Source: Siniperca chuatsi
Lineage: Eukaryota > Chordata > Actinopteri > Centrarchiformes > Sinipercidae
Direction: 5' to 3'
DNA: 64,000 nucleotides
NCBI RefSeq assembly: GCF_020085105.1
Contig: NC_058055.1
Location: forward strand, 6,879,322 to 6,943,321
This document shows positions 37,101 to 46,784 of this stretch, one piece after another; positions within the stretch are counted from its first letter, which is position 1; every line of letters starts with the position of its first letter. Made by a program: the position numbers and the translations under genes. Below the pieces are notes generated by a model, which saw only the letters and a program-made list of their open reading frames with translations, was not told the origin of the DNA and did no database searches.

Positions 37101-40100
37101 GCTGGATGAGGTTTGCTTTTTAGCATAATTGTGTTTTAGGAGAGGCAAATTATAATTTACATAAAAAGTACTTTAGTGTTCAGTGAATTAGAGCTGCAAC
37201 AAACGATTATTTTCATTAACGATTAATCTGCTGATTATTTCCTTGATTCATTGTTTTGTCAATATATCACAAAACCGTAAAACATGTCCATCACAGTTTC
37301 TCTGAGTCCGAGTTGATGTCTTATAATGTATTGTTATGTCTGAACTACAGTCCAAAACCCATCAGGACTTTTTAGGAGGAGAAAACAAATGCTGCGTAAC
37401 AAAAAGTATTTCTTTACTGCAATGGACAATCACATTGACATGACTTGAGTGCTTCAGTGCGCGTGACAGATGAGAGCCTGTAAAAGGAGAGCCCCTTTAT
37501 TGAGTTTGTCTGATTTTAAGAATCAAACATAATTTACTGTCTCAAGAGGGAGACATTTCATTTTCCTGAATTTCTGGAGGCACAGCCACTGGTGCTGGTG
37601 AAATATTCTCACGTCCCCACCTGTTAATACCATTCTGTTGTTCACCACTAACTTTAAACACATTAGGTCTCATGCCAGTTTGTGCCCTGGTGAAACTGAA
37701 GCTTTTGCCCTGCTGTGAAGCAGTTTGTCTTACGTTTGTTGAGATTCTATTTATGGCAAGTTTCAACATAATTTTTTTATGTGCTGATAGATTTCTTTCA
37801 AGGAAAACCACAAATGTACAGTCATTTTGCTTAAGTAAAAACAGAAGTTTCACTCAGTGGGAATGATAAACTCATTCAACACGTTCAGTAAACATATTGC
37901 TTTTGCTCTACTGTATAGGGCTACACACATTTTTCTTGCATAATAAAACAAGTCATAACATGTGCAAAGTAGTGCATGTGATCCTGCTTACTTAAGATAC
38001 TCCTGCCATATGACTTCAAAAAAAGACATCCAGTTAATCAATGAGTAAGTTCCAGAGTTCCAGCACAGAAGACACTTTGAAAAGCATGAATATATGCTGA
38101 TCTATTTACATAGGCCAACTAGTTTGTGTACAACTACACAGGTATATCACTATTCATATACTAATTATTTCTTATTATATTCTGATGATGTTTTAGTGAA
38201 CATTAGAATGAATTCAGTATAAAAGTTTTTCATGTCTCATTTGAGGCTATACAGCAGGAGTATGGTGATAAGAGGCTGGTTCAATAACTCAGACCTTTGT
38301 TTTATTTCTTCTCATTTGCCACAACCACGTGACCAATTGTGCCTCAGAGCAACTGTCTTGACAACCAAGGGGGGCCACAGTCGACTTCTAAACACCAAGC
38401 TATGAAATATTTGGGAAGAATGATAGTTTAAAAGCCTCTGAGCAAGCATGTTACCATTTTAAAGTAATAAAAACACATGTATCTCTTAGTGTGCAATATG
38501 TTTAGCATTTTCATTTCATTTGCCATTTTGTGTGAGCATATTCTCTTTGTGTATAATAAATTGTGTTTCCCCACATTGCAGACAGTCACGCTTTCCTTTA
38601 TTTTCATTACGGCGGGCCTTCTGGCTATTATTTCAAGGCTTTATCTTAAACAGATAAGCATTTCAGGCATGCACAAAACAGGCAATTAAACATACATAAA
38701 TACAATATGCTGCATCACCAAAAATACGGTAATGACTTTATAGCCATTAGAGATTAGACTGCTCAAAACCAACACTGTTTAGACTGAATTAGAAATTGGA
38801 AGTTATGTCTTTCATTCAGTCATTACTTCATTATTTGTAAAGACATTCAGTCACAACTGATGGTTCAGAGCTTATTTTCGTTGACAAAGGTGAGACTGTC
38901 TCTAATACTCAGAGAATTCACTCGCTCATCTTACAAATATGTAATAACTCCTAGACAGGTTGCATTCCAGTAATGCTGTATCTGTTCAGGGCCTGCAAAG
39001 GATCTCATTCTGTGAGATTCAATAGGTGGGGTTAACTTGATTCATTAACAGTTGAATGCCCACAGTTAAGCTGGTACGGCAACTTTACAAAATTGGCTTT
39101 ATACAAGTGTGATCTGAAGAATGTAAAGGGATGTTATTTTAAATGATTGCTTGCAGACTCATCTTTGTGAGTAAACCAACTCAGATTTCTTTCTGATGGA
39201 CACACAGCTAAAGTGAACCTCCAGCAGCAGCTTTATCTGTGTAGCTGTGGCAATTTCTCTGTCTGGTAACAATGTGTGATGGTGAGCAGCACTGAAACTT
39301 TAAGGTAGCCAACATTGGTACAGTCCGCTCCACTGACCTCTGGAGCAGCTCTGTGCACTGTCCCTTTAGGTGGCTAGGGTGTAGGGTTTAACCCCTTGGA
39401 CTGACTGATACCCGGTGACATTAGCATAACAGCTAATGACAACAGCGTGACAGCTAACGTGAGCGCTAGCTAGTAGGTTAAAAAGTTACGTTACCCAAAA
39501 TGATCAACATTAAGCCAGCTAACCACCAACTATCCTAGTTTTGGTCGGCGGAATGAATGGCTTTATCCAGCAACAACATACATAATAACGTTGGTCTGAA
39601 CAAGCTATCGACAACTTTTGTGCTAAAGTTGGTGTTACAAATGTGTTACCCTTACATACTCGGAGAGCATCCAGTACAATCAGTTAATATTAGCAATCAG
39701 CAACTTATCGAAGGATAATTTTACAATGCTGACGGCTGTCTGTTGATAGCTAACTGGCTAAGAAGTATAACGTTAAGAAATGGGTTGCGTTAGCTAACCG
39801 TTAGCGAAGTTAGCTTCATCGAGCTAGATAGCTAATGATGTGCTTTTTGAATGATAAGCTAAAAGTTAACTTATTTCAGACAGGTTATTTAACTAACAGC
39901 CAGCTCGCAGCACGCCAGCAGTTATAGTTTGCAGTTAGCCTTAGCGCTAGCGGGCAGCCGGCAAACGTTAGCTAGCTGAGTGCATTTGACAGTTTAAACC
40001 GCGCAGCCCTTCCCAGATTGCCACAATAGCAGGCAGCTTCATTGAGCGCTCTTTGCTGAATTCAAATTACCTTGAGCTGAACACTTTTGAACAGCTGATG

Positions 40101-40261
40101 GAGCTGCTGACGTCGCACATAGCCTTATAACTCGGATCCCGAGCCTTTTCCCTCTCGACGTGAAAGGCATATAGAGACAACAGTATGCCCAACAGGCAAA
40201 CAAGAAGCCTAGCTATTCTTTCCCACCGAGGGGTGGACACTCTCAGGACGGGCGCCGCCAT
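34193..40261 (-). CDS. vkorc1l1: Vitamin K epoxide reductase complex subunit 1-like 1
   Basis: This ER-membrane enzyme reduces vitamin K epoxide and quinone using cysteine pairs, supporting gamma-carboxylation and antioxidant vitamin K recycling. Coding exons on the minus strand: 40261-40071 (191 bp), 36879-36770 (110 bp) and 34419-34193 (227 bp). The sum is 528 bp, i.e. 175 residues plus stop (human 176). The 110-bp middle exon and the phases match the VKOR family. The protein shows [15 protein letters not shown] at the start, then TM1, the loop cysteines in [25 protein letters not shown], and the catalytic CIIC in the last membrane helix. It ends in AKQD, as in the L1 paralogue; VKORC1 lacks this tail. 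An in-frame ATG one codon upstream (40,264) is also possible. Intron 1 (3.2 kb) and intron 2 (2.35 kb) carry repeats. A GC-box lies at 40,361. Confidence 0.97.
34955..35389. mobile_element. MITE with CAGWGGTGGAA ends (hAT-like)
   Basis: The left end reads 'cagaggtggaaagta' and the right end 'tacttccaccactg', which are inverted. Just inside are 'ttactcaagtact' and 'cttttacttaagtaaaac'. This is a very common teleost non-autonomous DNA element, 435 bp here, in vkorc1l1 intron 2. No flanking duplication was obvious. Confidence 0.8.
35514..35850. mobile_element. Non-autonomous hAT-like repeat in vkorc1l1 intron 2
   Basis: The start 'agggatgggtgatatgaca' with later 'ttatcacaatatttttcc' and 'atattgcgtgatagagg' resembles the teleost element whose consensus begins tagggctgggcgatatg. 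The right boundary is unclear. Confidence 0.55.
37193..37365. mobile_element. Teleost MITE with GCTGCAAC ends, copy B (partial)
   Basis: 'gctgcaacaaacgattattt' and 'acgattaatctgctgatt' belong to the family at 26,910. The right end appears truncated. It lies in vkorc1l1 intron 1. Confidence 0.65.
39440..39980. promoter_or_regulatory. GTTAGC/GCTAAC word cluster at the start of vkorc1l1 intron 1
   Basis: I count nine GTTAGC or GCTAAC hexamers in about 540 bp just inside the first intron, plus several GCTAGC words. The density is far above chance, and the block matches none of the interspersed repeats here. Any regulatory role is inference. Confidence 0.5.
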
Positions 40262-40360
40262 CATTCTCTGGCCTAGCTGGAGACACGCATACATACGCAG
40301 CGAGCTCGCCTGAGACAGAACTGCGACGTGGAAAAGCGTCAGGACGTGCCACCCCGTCAG

Positions 40361-40367
40361 GGGCGGG
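40361..40367. promoter_or_regulatory. GC-box in the vkorc1l1 CpG-rich promoter
   Basis: GGGCGGG lies 100 bases upstream of the vkorc1l1 start codon in a GC-rich, TATA-less stretch (about 40,230-40,400), typical of a housekeeping promoter with Sp1/KLF sites. Confidence 0.5.
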
Positions 40368-40938
40368 CCGCTGTGCCGAGGCACAACACTACAGAAACCC
40401 TGACCGTGGCTCTCTATGCGGACACAGTTTAATCATCTAATATGCAAATAAACGGTCTTCGGGTCATACATAGGTTTCTGTTCTTTATCTCGCAGTTGAG
40501 TGTAATTCCCATTGTGGTTTGTGCATTTATTTCTATAAATGGTTACATACAAGCACGAGTAGTTATGTGCAATGTACATTATTACCATAACTTCCTTGGA
40601 TATTTATATTTTCACACATTTCAGTCACTAAAGGTCCCTGAACTTACTTTCTCAAAATAATGGCGCGTTAGCAACATCGTTATTACATCAATTTGAATTA
40701 CAAACACTGATGTGAAATGAACGTTGTTTAATTTGTCATACATACACATAGCTCACTTGTTCATGATATTCATGAACAAGAAAGGAAGAAAATTCGTGAG
40801 TCATGAGTATGCGTTGACAAAAACACATACAACGTGAAAAAAAAACTAGAAATAGCAATATTTCCAAATAACCAACACAGTATATTTAGCAAAGCATATA
40901 GTCCATATTTCCTCAGTCAGAGTCAGTCATGTAGCCAC

Positions 40939-40978
40939 GATCACGTGACTACATGTATATAAACACAGGGTGACATCA
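40939..40978 (+). promoter_or_regulatory. Inducible-type promoter of nupr: E-box, TATA box, ATF-like site
   Basis: GATCACGTGACTACA at 40,939-40,953 contains a CACGTG E-box. TATATAAA follows at 40,956-40,963, about 75 bases before the start codon. TGACATCA at 40,971-40,978 resembles an ATF/CRE half-palindrome; it lies near or just upstream of the expected transcription start. A TATA box plus stress-factor motifs fits an induced gene. Motifs are seen; factor use is inferred. Confidence 0.6.
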
Positions 40979-41031
40979 TGTTTACTCGCTCTTGGACTCG
41001 TCTGGTGTAGACTGCAACATTCCGTTTCCAA

Positions 41032-41262
41032 ATGGCGACAGACATGGAGAGATTTGTTTCTTTCGAGGAAGCGTATTACGATCAATACGACTATTATAAT
41101 CTGCTTGAATACTCGTGTCATGCTTGTGGCAAAGGGAGGACCAAGAGAGAAATCGAGCTGAACACAAACCGCCATTGCCCCGCAGGGCACGAGAGGAAGA
41201 TAGCAGAAAAATTTCACAACAGCGAAATGAAACGCAGGAGAACCAAGAGCTCGTCGTCGTGA
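41032..41262 (+). CDS. nupr1: Nuclear protein 1 family (NUPR/p8), 76 residues
   Basis: NUPR proteins are small, disordered, HMG-like chromatin factors induced by stress. The single coding exon reads MATDMERFVSFEEAYYD, then YDYYNL, and the family signature GKGRTKREIELNTNR with PAGHERKIAEKF and NSEMKRRR, a basic nuclear-localisation tail, ending in four serines. The length equals the family norm (about 75-82). The ATG at 41,032 is the first after the TATA box. The gene is head-to-head with vkorc1l1. In human, VKORC1 and NUPR1 are both on 16p11.2 and VKORC1L1 and NUPR2 both on chromosome 7, so this could be the nupr2-type paralogue. An AATAAA at 41,614 could end a single-exon transcript. A possible donor (ccag/gtaaca, 41,285) lies 22 bases after the stop. 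Confidence 0.9.
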   Translation: MATDMERFVSFEEAYYDQYDYYNLLEYSCHACGKGRTKREIELNTNRHCPAGHERKIAEKFHNSEMKRRRTKSSSS

Positions 41263-41737
41263 TGGCTTTCCCCGATGTTTCCAGGTAACACTGTGCCTCT
41301 GTAGTCTGAAAATAGTGTCTATTCATGGTCGAAAACCCCATTATTTGTTCAACAGTCGGCCTTTGTGATAGAAAAAAACAACCTCCTGCTTGGATATTTA
41401 GACAAGGAGATCCTGCAGATTAGACTCTAAGAGCAGTCATAAATGTGAGGTGAACGCCTGCTTTTGTGATCGCAGTCAGGATCATTGTAAACTATGCTTG
41501 AAAATTCAAGTTTGCTTTGTTCTACCTATTAGGTCACTCTGATAGGTAGAGCCATGTGAATCAAGCCTTTCCCTTTTAACATGTTTTTATTTCACCTATT
41601 CTGTTTGTACCATAATAAAATCAAACCATGCTCCATTTTTAGTACAGGAGGAATAAGTGATACATTTTGATGCTTTGAAATTGGATTAGTTGTCACCATA
41701 ACTCAGGCCAGCATAGTAAAAACAAAAATAGACAAAT

Positions 41738-42062
41738 GACTAGTTAATTAATCGATTATTCAACTGACAATATTAACAATTTAGCTAATCGATTTTTAAG
41801 CAAAAGGGGCAGATATTAGCTGGTTCCAGCTTCTCAAATATGAGGATTTCCTGTTTTTCCCTGTTGTGTATCATTGTAAATTAAATATCTTTGGCTTTTA
41901 GACTGTTGGTCAGACAAAACAAGCAAGTGGAATATGTCAATATGGGCTTTTGGAAATAGTGATGAACCTATTTAATTGTGTTCTTACATTTTATAGACCA
42001 AATAATGAACTGAGAAAATAATCTGCAGGTGAGTAGATAATGAAAATATCCTTTAGTTGCAG
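41738..42062. mobile_element. Teleost MITE with GCTGCAAC ends, copy C
   Basis: The element contains 'attaatcgattattcaac', 'gctggttccagcttctcaa', 'ggcttttagactgttggtc' and ends 'ctttagttgcag', as in copy A. The left end is eroded. Its right terminus forms the candidate acceptor of the downstream exon at 42,063. Confidence 0.7.
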
Positions 42063-42415
42063 GATATGGATTGTGATGACCATTTAATTGATTTCCACAC
42101 AGATCCGGACACAAGTTGGATTTCTGATGTTGACCAAGGCCAATTGTCTCTGCCTTCCCTGACCCAGGGAATGGAGCGCTGTGACACCGGGAATATGTCC
42201 TTTAATCAGTCACCAAACGGCTCTCCATTCCATACTCTACCCTGTAACAAGACCTGCTACTCTCAAGTTACAGCTGTGCAAGAATAGTTAGTGTTGAGCT
42301 ATCTAGGTCAGTGGTGTGTGCTTGATAAACATATAAAGATAGATATAGTCATTTCTGTGGGTGCTGAAGATATTATACTGTACTTTGATTCAATAAAAAC
42401 TGATAACTAGACCAC
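42063..42415 (+). other. Candidate terminal exon with a 73-codon open frame
   Basis: Following a possible acceptor ('agttgcag'), an open frame runs from ATG 42,066 to a stop at 42,285-42,287, with an acidic start (MDCDDHLIDFHTDPDTSW), and AATAAA follows at 42,392. Spliced from the donor at 41,284, it would be the nupr 3' UTR and out of the nupr frame (25 bases between stop and ATG). The stop would lie only 22 bases before the junction, so the mRNA should escape decay. It could instead be the last exon of an unrecognised gene, or chance. The protein resembles nothing I know. Confidence 0.35.
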
Positions 42416-43122
42416 CTTGGATTGTTTTATTACTATTGCTCATAACTGATAATAAAAACATTTTCTAGTAGCTTTAATACAACTGGTTGAGTTCTGTTAA
42501 GTAGGCTGCATTACAGGCTTATGACTGTTTTGTGTTTGTAGTTTCAGCAGAATCTATCCCTCCATCCCTCTCATTTTGCTTTACATGACCAATGGACACA
42601 TCTTCCTTCTCTCTATGAATGTCTCCCTCCTCTCTGTGTCCAGTTTTCTCAGGGGGAATGAGAGCCTGCTGTTTACCTTTTTTTGTTTACCAGTGGAGTG
42701 GCATGCACATCCAGACACCAAGGGCAGGGGGCAGTTTTTTTCAGAAATGCTCAAGGATATGGCCTGCAGCCTGGACAAAGATTTTTTTGTGCATTTTAAA
42801 TTGTATCATTTTTACTGGTATGCTGCAAAGCACCCTAACCCTATCCAAACAAGGCTCCTAAACCATGTCTTGTCGTGTCTTTAAGTGGATGATGAGGACT
42901 AAGCAGTGAAAATTCAAAATATCTGCAACTGCATGTGGTGGAAAGTACACTGCAATGATTGAAAAGTAGCATAAATAAATGATGAATGAAAAGGTTAAGT
43001 GTACTTCAGTTGAACCAGAAGCTCGCCAATGCTTACCAGTGTTTATAAATTGTCAGTGTTGCACTACTCGCCGAACCTTGGGTGAATTTACCAGCTTTTA
43101 TTTTGAAGGAGGGATCGTTCAA

Positions 43123-43134
43123 CCGGAACTTCCG
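43123..43134. promoter_or_regulatory. Palindromic ETS sites in the znhit3 promoter
   Basis: CCGGAACTTCCG is a palindromic pair of GGAA cores about 85-95 bases upstream of the znhit3 ATG, with no TATA box. This is a common housekeeping promoter layout (ETS/GABP). Binding is inferred. Confidence 0.55.
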
Positions 43135-43216
43135 TCCTGGCCGCCACCTTCACACATGTATGAGCTGCTAACAAATTGACCAATTTGTTCGTCATTTATT
43201 TTTTCTACCCACCAAG

Positions 43217-45235
43217 ATGCAGATATGCAGTGTGTGCAGCGAGCAGACACCGAAATACAGATGTCCAGTCTGTAAAATAAGATAGTAAGTAACTTTAAAT
43301 AACTGTCTGTAAGCTAGGTAGCTTCCGATTTGTTTCTTTAGCTAGCTTTTTTACGTTGCTAGTCAAAATTTAAAGAGTCATTTGAGAATGCCAATATTGT
43401 AGAAGACCGTTTTCTGTTGTGGTAGATGAGTACGTTTGTAGGACCTACCTTAAAATAATACCAAATATAGCAGCCTGCCTTATCCACCAAGAGCTAAAGC
43501 TAACGTTAAATTACGATTACTTTACAATGCAGTACCGTAGCATTGTTCGTAAAATATGACACTGGTTCCCAGAACTTTTAAAAATGGCAACGCTTGTAAC
43601 TTAAAAATTCAAAATAGAGAAAAATATTTGAACATATTTACAGACCATGCCATTGACTTAATTAAGTCTTAAAGTAATGTCCGCGTGAAAACAATTTTGG
43701 ACATCAACACCGCGTGTGACGGCAACCCACGTAGGTCAAAACGATTGCAGATTTGACGTCATAGGCCAGTATTCCCACTGTTGATCGAGCGAATCAGACA
43801 TCACTCCATGAATTGTTTTTAATTGATTGTTTAATTCATCCATTCATTAATTCACTCTGATGTGTAATTTAGAATACACGTGTTTGCTTATTACTATTTA
43901 GAATAATCCTATTTAAACACGTAAACATATAGCCTACTGTATGTACTGATGTCACTGTGTATTACTTTTTAATTATTATGATCTGCCAGATACATGACCG
44001 TTTTTAATTGTGTTTTTTTCTCTTACAGTTGTTCACTTGGCTGTTACAAGAGGCATAAAGGTAAATTAGATTGTTAGTATTTTAGTGATGTAGTTATGTG
44101 ATGTTTAAACAAGCTGTGGTCATATGCAGAGTAAATATTAATGCTGCTCATCATCCATCTCTCCACCATCTGATTTCTTCTTTCTAATTTTGGTCCATAG
44201 ACACTTGCCTGCTTGTTGAGCAGCCTGCACCTATTGATCCTGAACCTAAGGATGCTTTCAACACTGGTATGGGGCTATTTCTCTCATTCCTGTGATTCTA
44301 TTTCCTTGAGTAGTGTGTCAACATCAGCCAGAGTACAAGAGTACAAATCAAATGAATTATAATAGGTGAGGGTGGGCAACACGGACGAAGAAACCATACA
44401 AAAAGTCACATTCATATTAACACAGTGCTTATTGCCTCATGCTGTTCAGTGAGATTTACCTTATTCATTTAGTCATGAGAATTGTGAAAACAATTACTGT
44501 ATACAGAAACAACCTAAACAAAATTCTATTGTGATAATCTATAATGCTTAATGTCCAACATCTTGTCACCAAGTTGTGCATTTCACTGTTCACATTACAC
44601 TGAGGTAGAGAGGGGATGGGACAAGCTGAACTTGAGAATTGATATTTATAACACAAATATTTGTATTACTTTAAGTTACTGAAAGAGAGTCTGTGAGATG
44701 AAATGAAATACCAAAAGAGTTCAACTTTTACAATTTTCTGTTGCCCCATGTGAAAGCACTTTTGGCTTTACTGTCTTTGCAGAGCCGTGGACTGTTGAGG
44801 ATCTTCTGCATGAAAATGACATCATCGACAAAGTGCCTCTGCAGAGGCTCCAGCTGTTAGGTATTAATCCAACATTACCTTTTGTCTGCTCTTAACCCTT
44901 CAGTTTTTCTCAACACTATTGGCAGCAGCATCGCATGTCCAATGTTCCTTCATCTAAAACTTATTTTATATTATTATCTGTTAGTATTAACTCATGACCA
45001 TATAAATGGTTTTCAGTCAGATGTGGGTAATTCATGTTTTCTTATTTCCTCTACAGGACATTCAAAAGAGCTAAGAGATCTTCTTTGTAACCCCCATCTG
45101 AGACAGTTATTACGCTCCATTGACGGTGCAGACAGCAAAGACGATGCGATGAAGGCTGCCATGCAGGAGCCACTGTTTGTTGAATTTTCTGATCAGTGTT
45201 TGAAAATTGTAGAAAAAGCAAAGCAAAATCATTAA
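43217..45235 (+). CDS. znhit3: Zinc finger HIT domain-containing protein 3, 5 exons
   Basis: ZNHIT3 (TRIP3, the Hit1 homologue) works with NUFIP1 in box C/D snoRNP assembly. Coding exons: 43217-43284, 44029-44060, 44201-44266, 44783-44860, 45057-45235. Phases agree and give 140 residues (human 155). The zf-HIT domain occupies residues 4-36, with Cys4, Cys7, Cys16, Cys19, Cys24, Cys28, His32 and Cys36 as the zinc ligands. The C-terminal half contains EPWTVEDLLHENDIIDKVP and the conserved LRDLLCNPHLRQLL helix used to bind NUFIP1. The second exon is only 32 bp. AATAAA at 45,424 follows, so the 3' UTR is short (about 200 bases) and ends close to the myo19 3' end. The order znhit3-myo19-pigw-ggnbp2 equals human 17q12. 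Confidence 0.96.
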
Positions 45236-45423
45236 CATCCAGTGAAGCTGGTGATTTGTAAAATCGTGCCTATCGGATCCTTTTTGGGTTATATTTTGGG
45301 GGGGCTGTACTTTTTTTAAAAAATATAATATATCTTGGAATAAGCCACACTGTGCCACGCTGTAATTTGTTGATCTAACTTCCTGTCCTGTGTCCTGCCA
45401 TGCTATAGGATGTACTGTATATA

Positions 45424-45429
45424 AATAAA
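45424..45429 (+). terminator. znhit3 poly(A) signal
   Basis: AATAAA, the first canonical signal after the znhit3 stop, in 'gtatataaataaaggctg'. Confidence 0.65.
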
Positions 45430-45578
45430 GGCTGAAATGTTTTCAAACTATCAATTCCTGAGTCAACATTAAAGGCTTCACAGTGTAGTTAGCTAAAGTC
45501 ACTTGTGTAATGGCTGATTACATGTAAACAAAGTTTGATGTGAAAGCAAAATTTATACATGAAGTTTTTTAAAAGACA

Positions 45579-45584
45579 TTTATT
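45579..45584 (-). terminator. Possible myo19 poly(A) signal
   Basis: TTTATT on the plus strand gives AATAAA on the minus strand. If used, the myo19 3' UTR would be about 1.2 kb (45,560-46,784), filling the gap to znhit3 almost fully. Other minus-strand candidates exist nearer the stop. Confidence 0.35.
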
Positions 45585-45599
45585 TCAACAAAACAGTCA

Positions 45600-46784
45600 T
45601 TCAAATATTATTATATTATATTAACATAATTCAAGTTGTTCATTGATCCCTTGGTACCACTGACAAAACAGAGTATACAGATTTCAAATGATAAACTATC
45701 ATATGACTCAGACACATTTCAGTGAATCTATAGCTGGTATAGATTAAAAGGAATTATTTAGCGAGTAAATAAAGATTTGCAAGGAATCAACTGTAGATAA
45801 TGTGTTGAATATTTAAATTATGAATATAATAAAACTTTATGGCTATAATAACATGTTTAGTGTAAAAAACTGGTATGGTATACAGTCCTTGCCTTGATGC
45901 TTTGGATTGCAGCAGATTAAAATCCACATGGAAAGTAGTTTAGTCAAACATTTTGTAAATGTGCATATTATAAAAGACCCTTTATCAAACAAAGAGCAGC
46001 AATGTGAATAAACCTGGGTTCATCCTTTCCCTGTTTCACATAAGTGATGTGTCTGCTTGTTCAGGACTTTTTGTCCATTTGTTGCTGTATGTGAGCAGGT
46101 GTGTGCGTTTAATGTGCAATATGTGCTTTACATGTGCAATACTTGCTTTATTACTTTCCCCCCCAGCATAACACACTCATAGTAAATGCTGGATGTTGTA
46201 TATGTGCATCTGAATCAACAATGTGTTTTTACACCCAATATAAATCTATGAAATCACACAGTCACCTTAAATAAATACATATACTAACAGCCCATTTGGG
46301 ATTTGAGTGAAGATTTTAAGAAAGGCACTTGTCACAGGCGCAATACTTTGATCAACAGTCAGATGTTCCAAAGAGGCAACATCACAGTAACATCATAATC
46401 ATGACTCACACCCCATTCATTGTTTCCTATATGCAGGACACATGGCACATATTCCACAAATGGTTGACAAAAATCATATGTGCCTTATCTCAGATTTGGC
46501 AGGCCGACCTCCTCTTAGGTTAAAATATTATGCAAGGTCTTTGCACCCTTGTATAACACAGAGTGAGATCCACTTTGGCATTCTTACAAAAGTTAATTAG
46601 AGCTGTAAATGATCACTTTAAAACACACACATTTAACACAATGACAGCTTAAAATACCAGGTTTGTTCCCTCTGTGTCAGACTGTGGAAGAGCTGCTGCT
46701 TCACTGCAAAAGCACCTCTGAGGCAGATTGGTCTTCATCTGTGTCCATGAAATTAGCCTTCAGTGTTCTGCAAAGAGGGAACTC
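45600..46784 (-). other. Gap between znhit3 and myo19, probably myo19 3' UTR
   Basis: AT-rich sequence with no coding potential and no recognised repeat. It lies between the two convergent genes and is best read as the untranslated 3' end of myo19. Confidence 0.45.

Noticed and set aside
42576-42884. 102-codon open frame between nupr and znhit3
   Set aside because: Three overlapping frames are open here; no conserved motif and no splice signals in phase.
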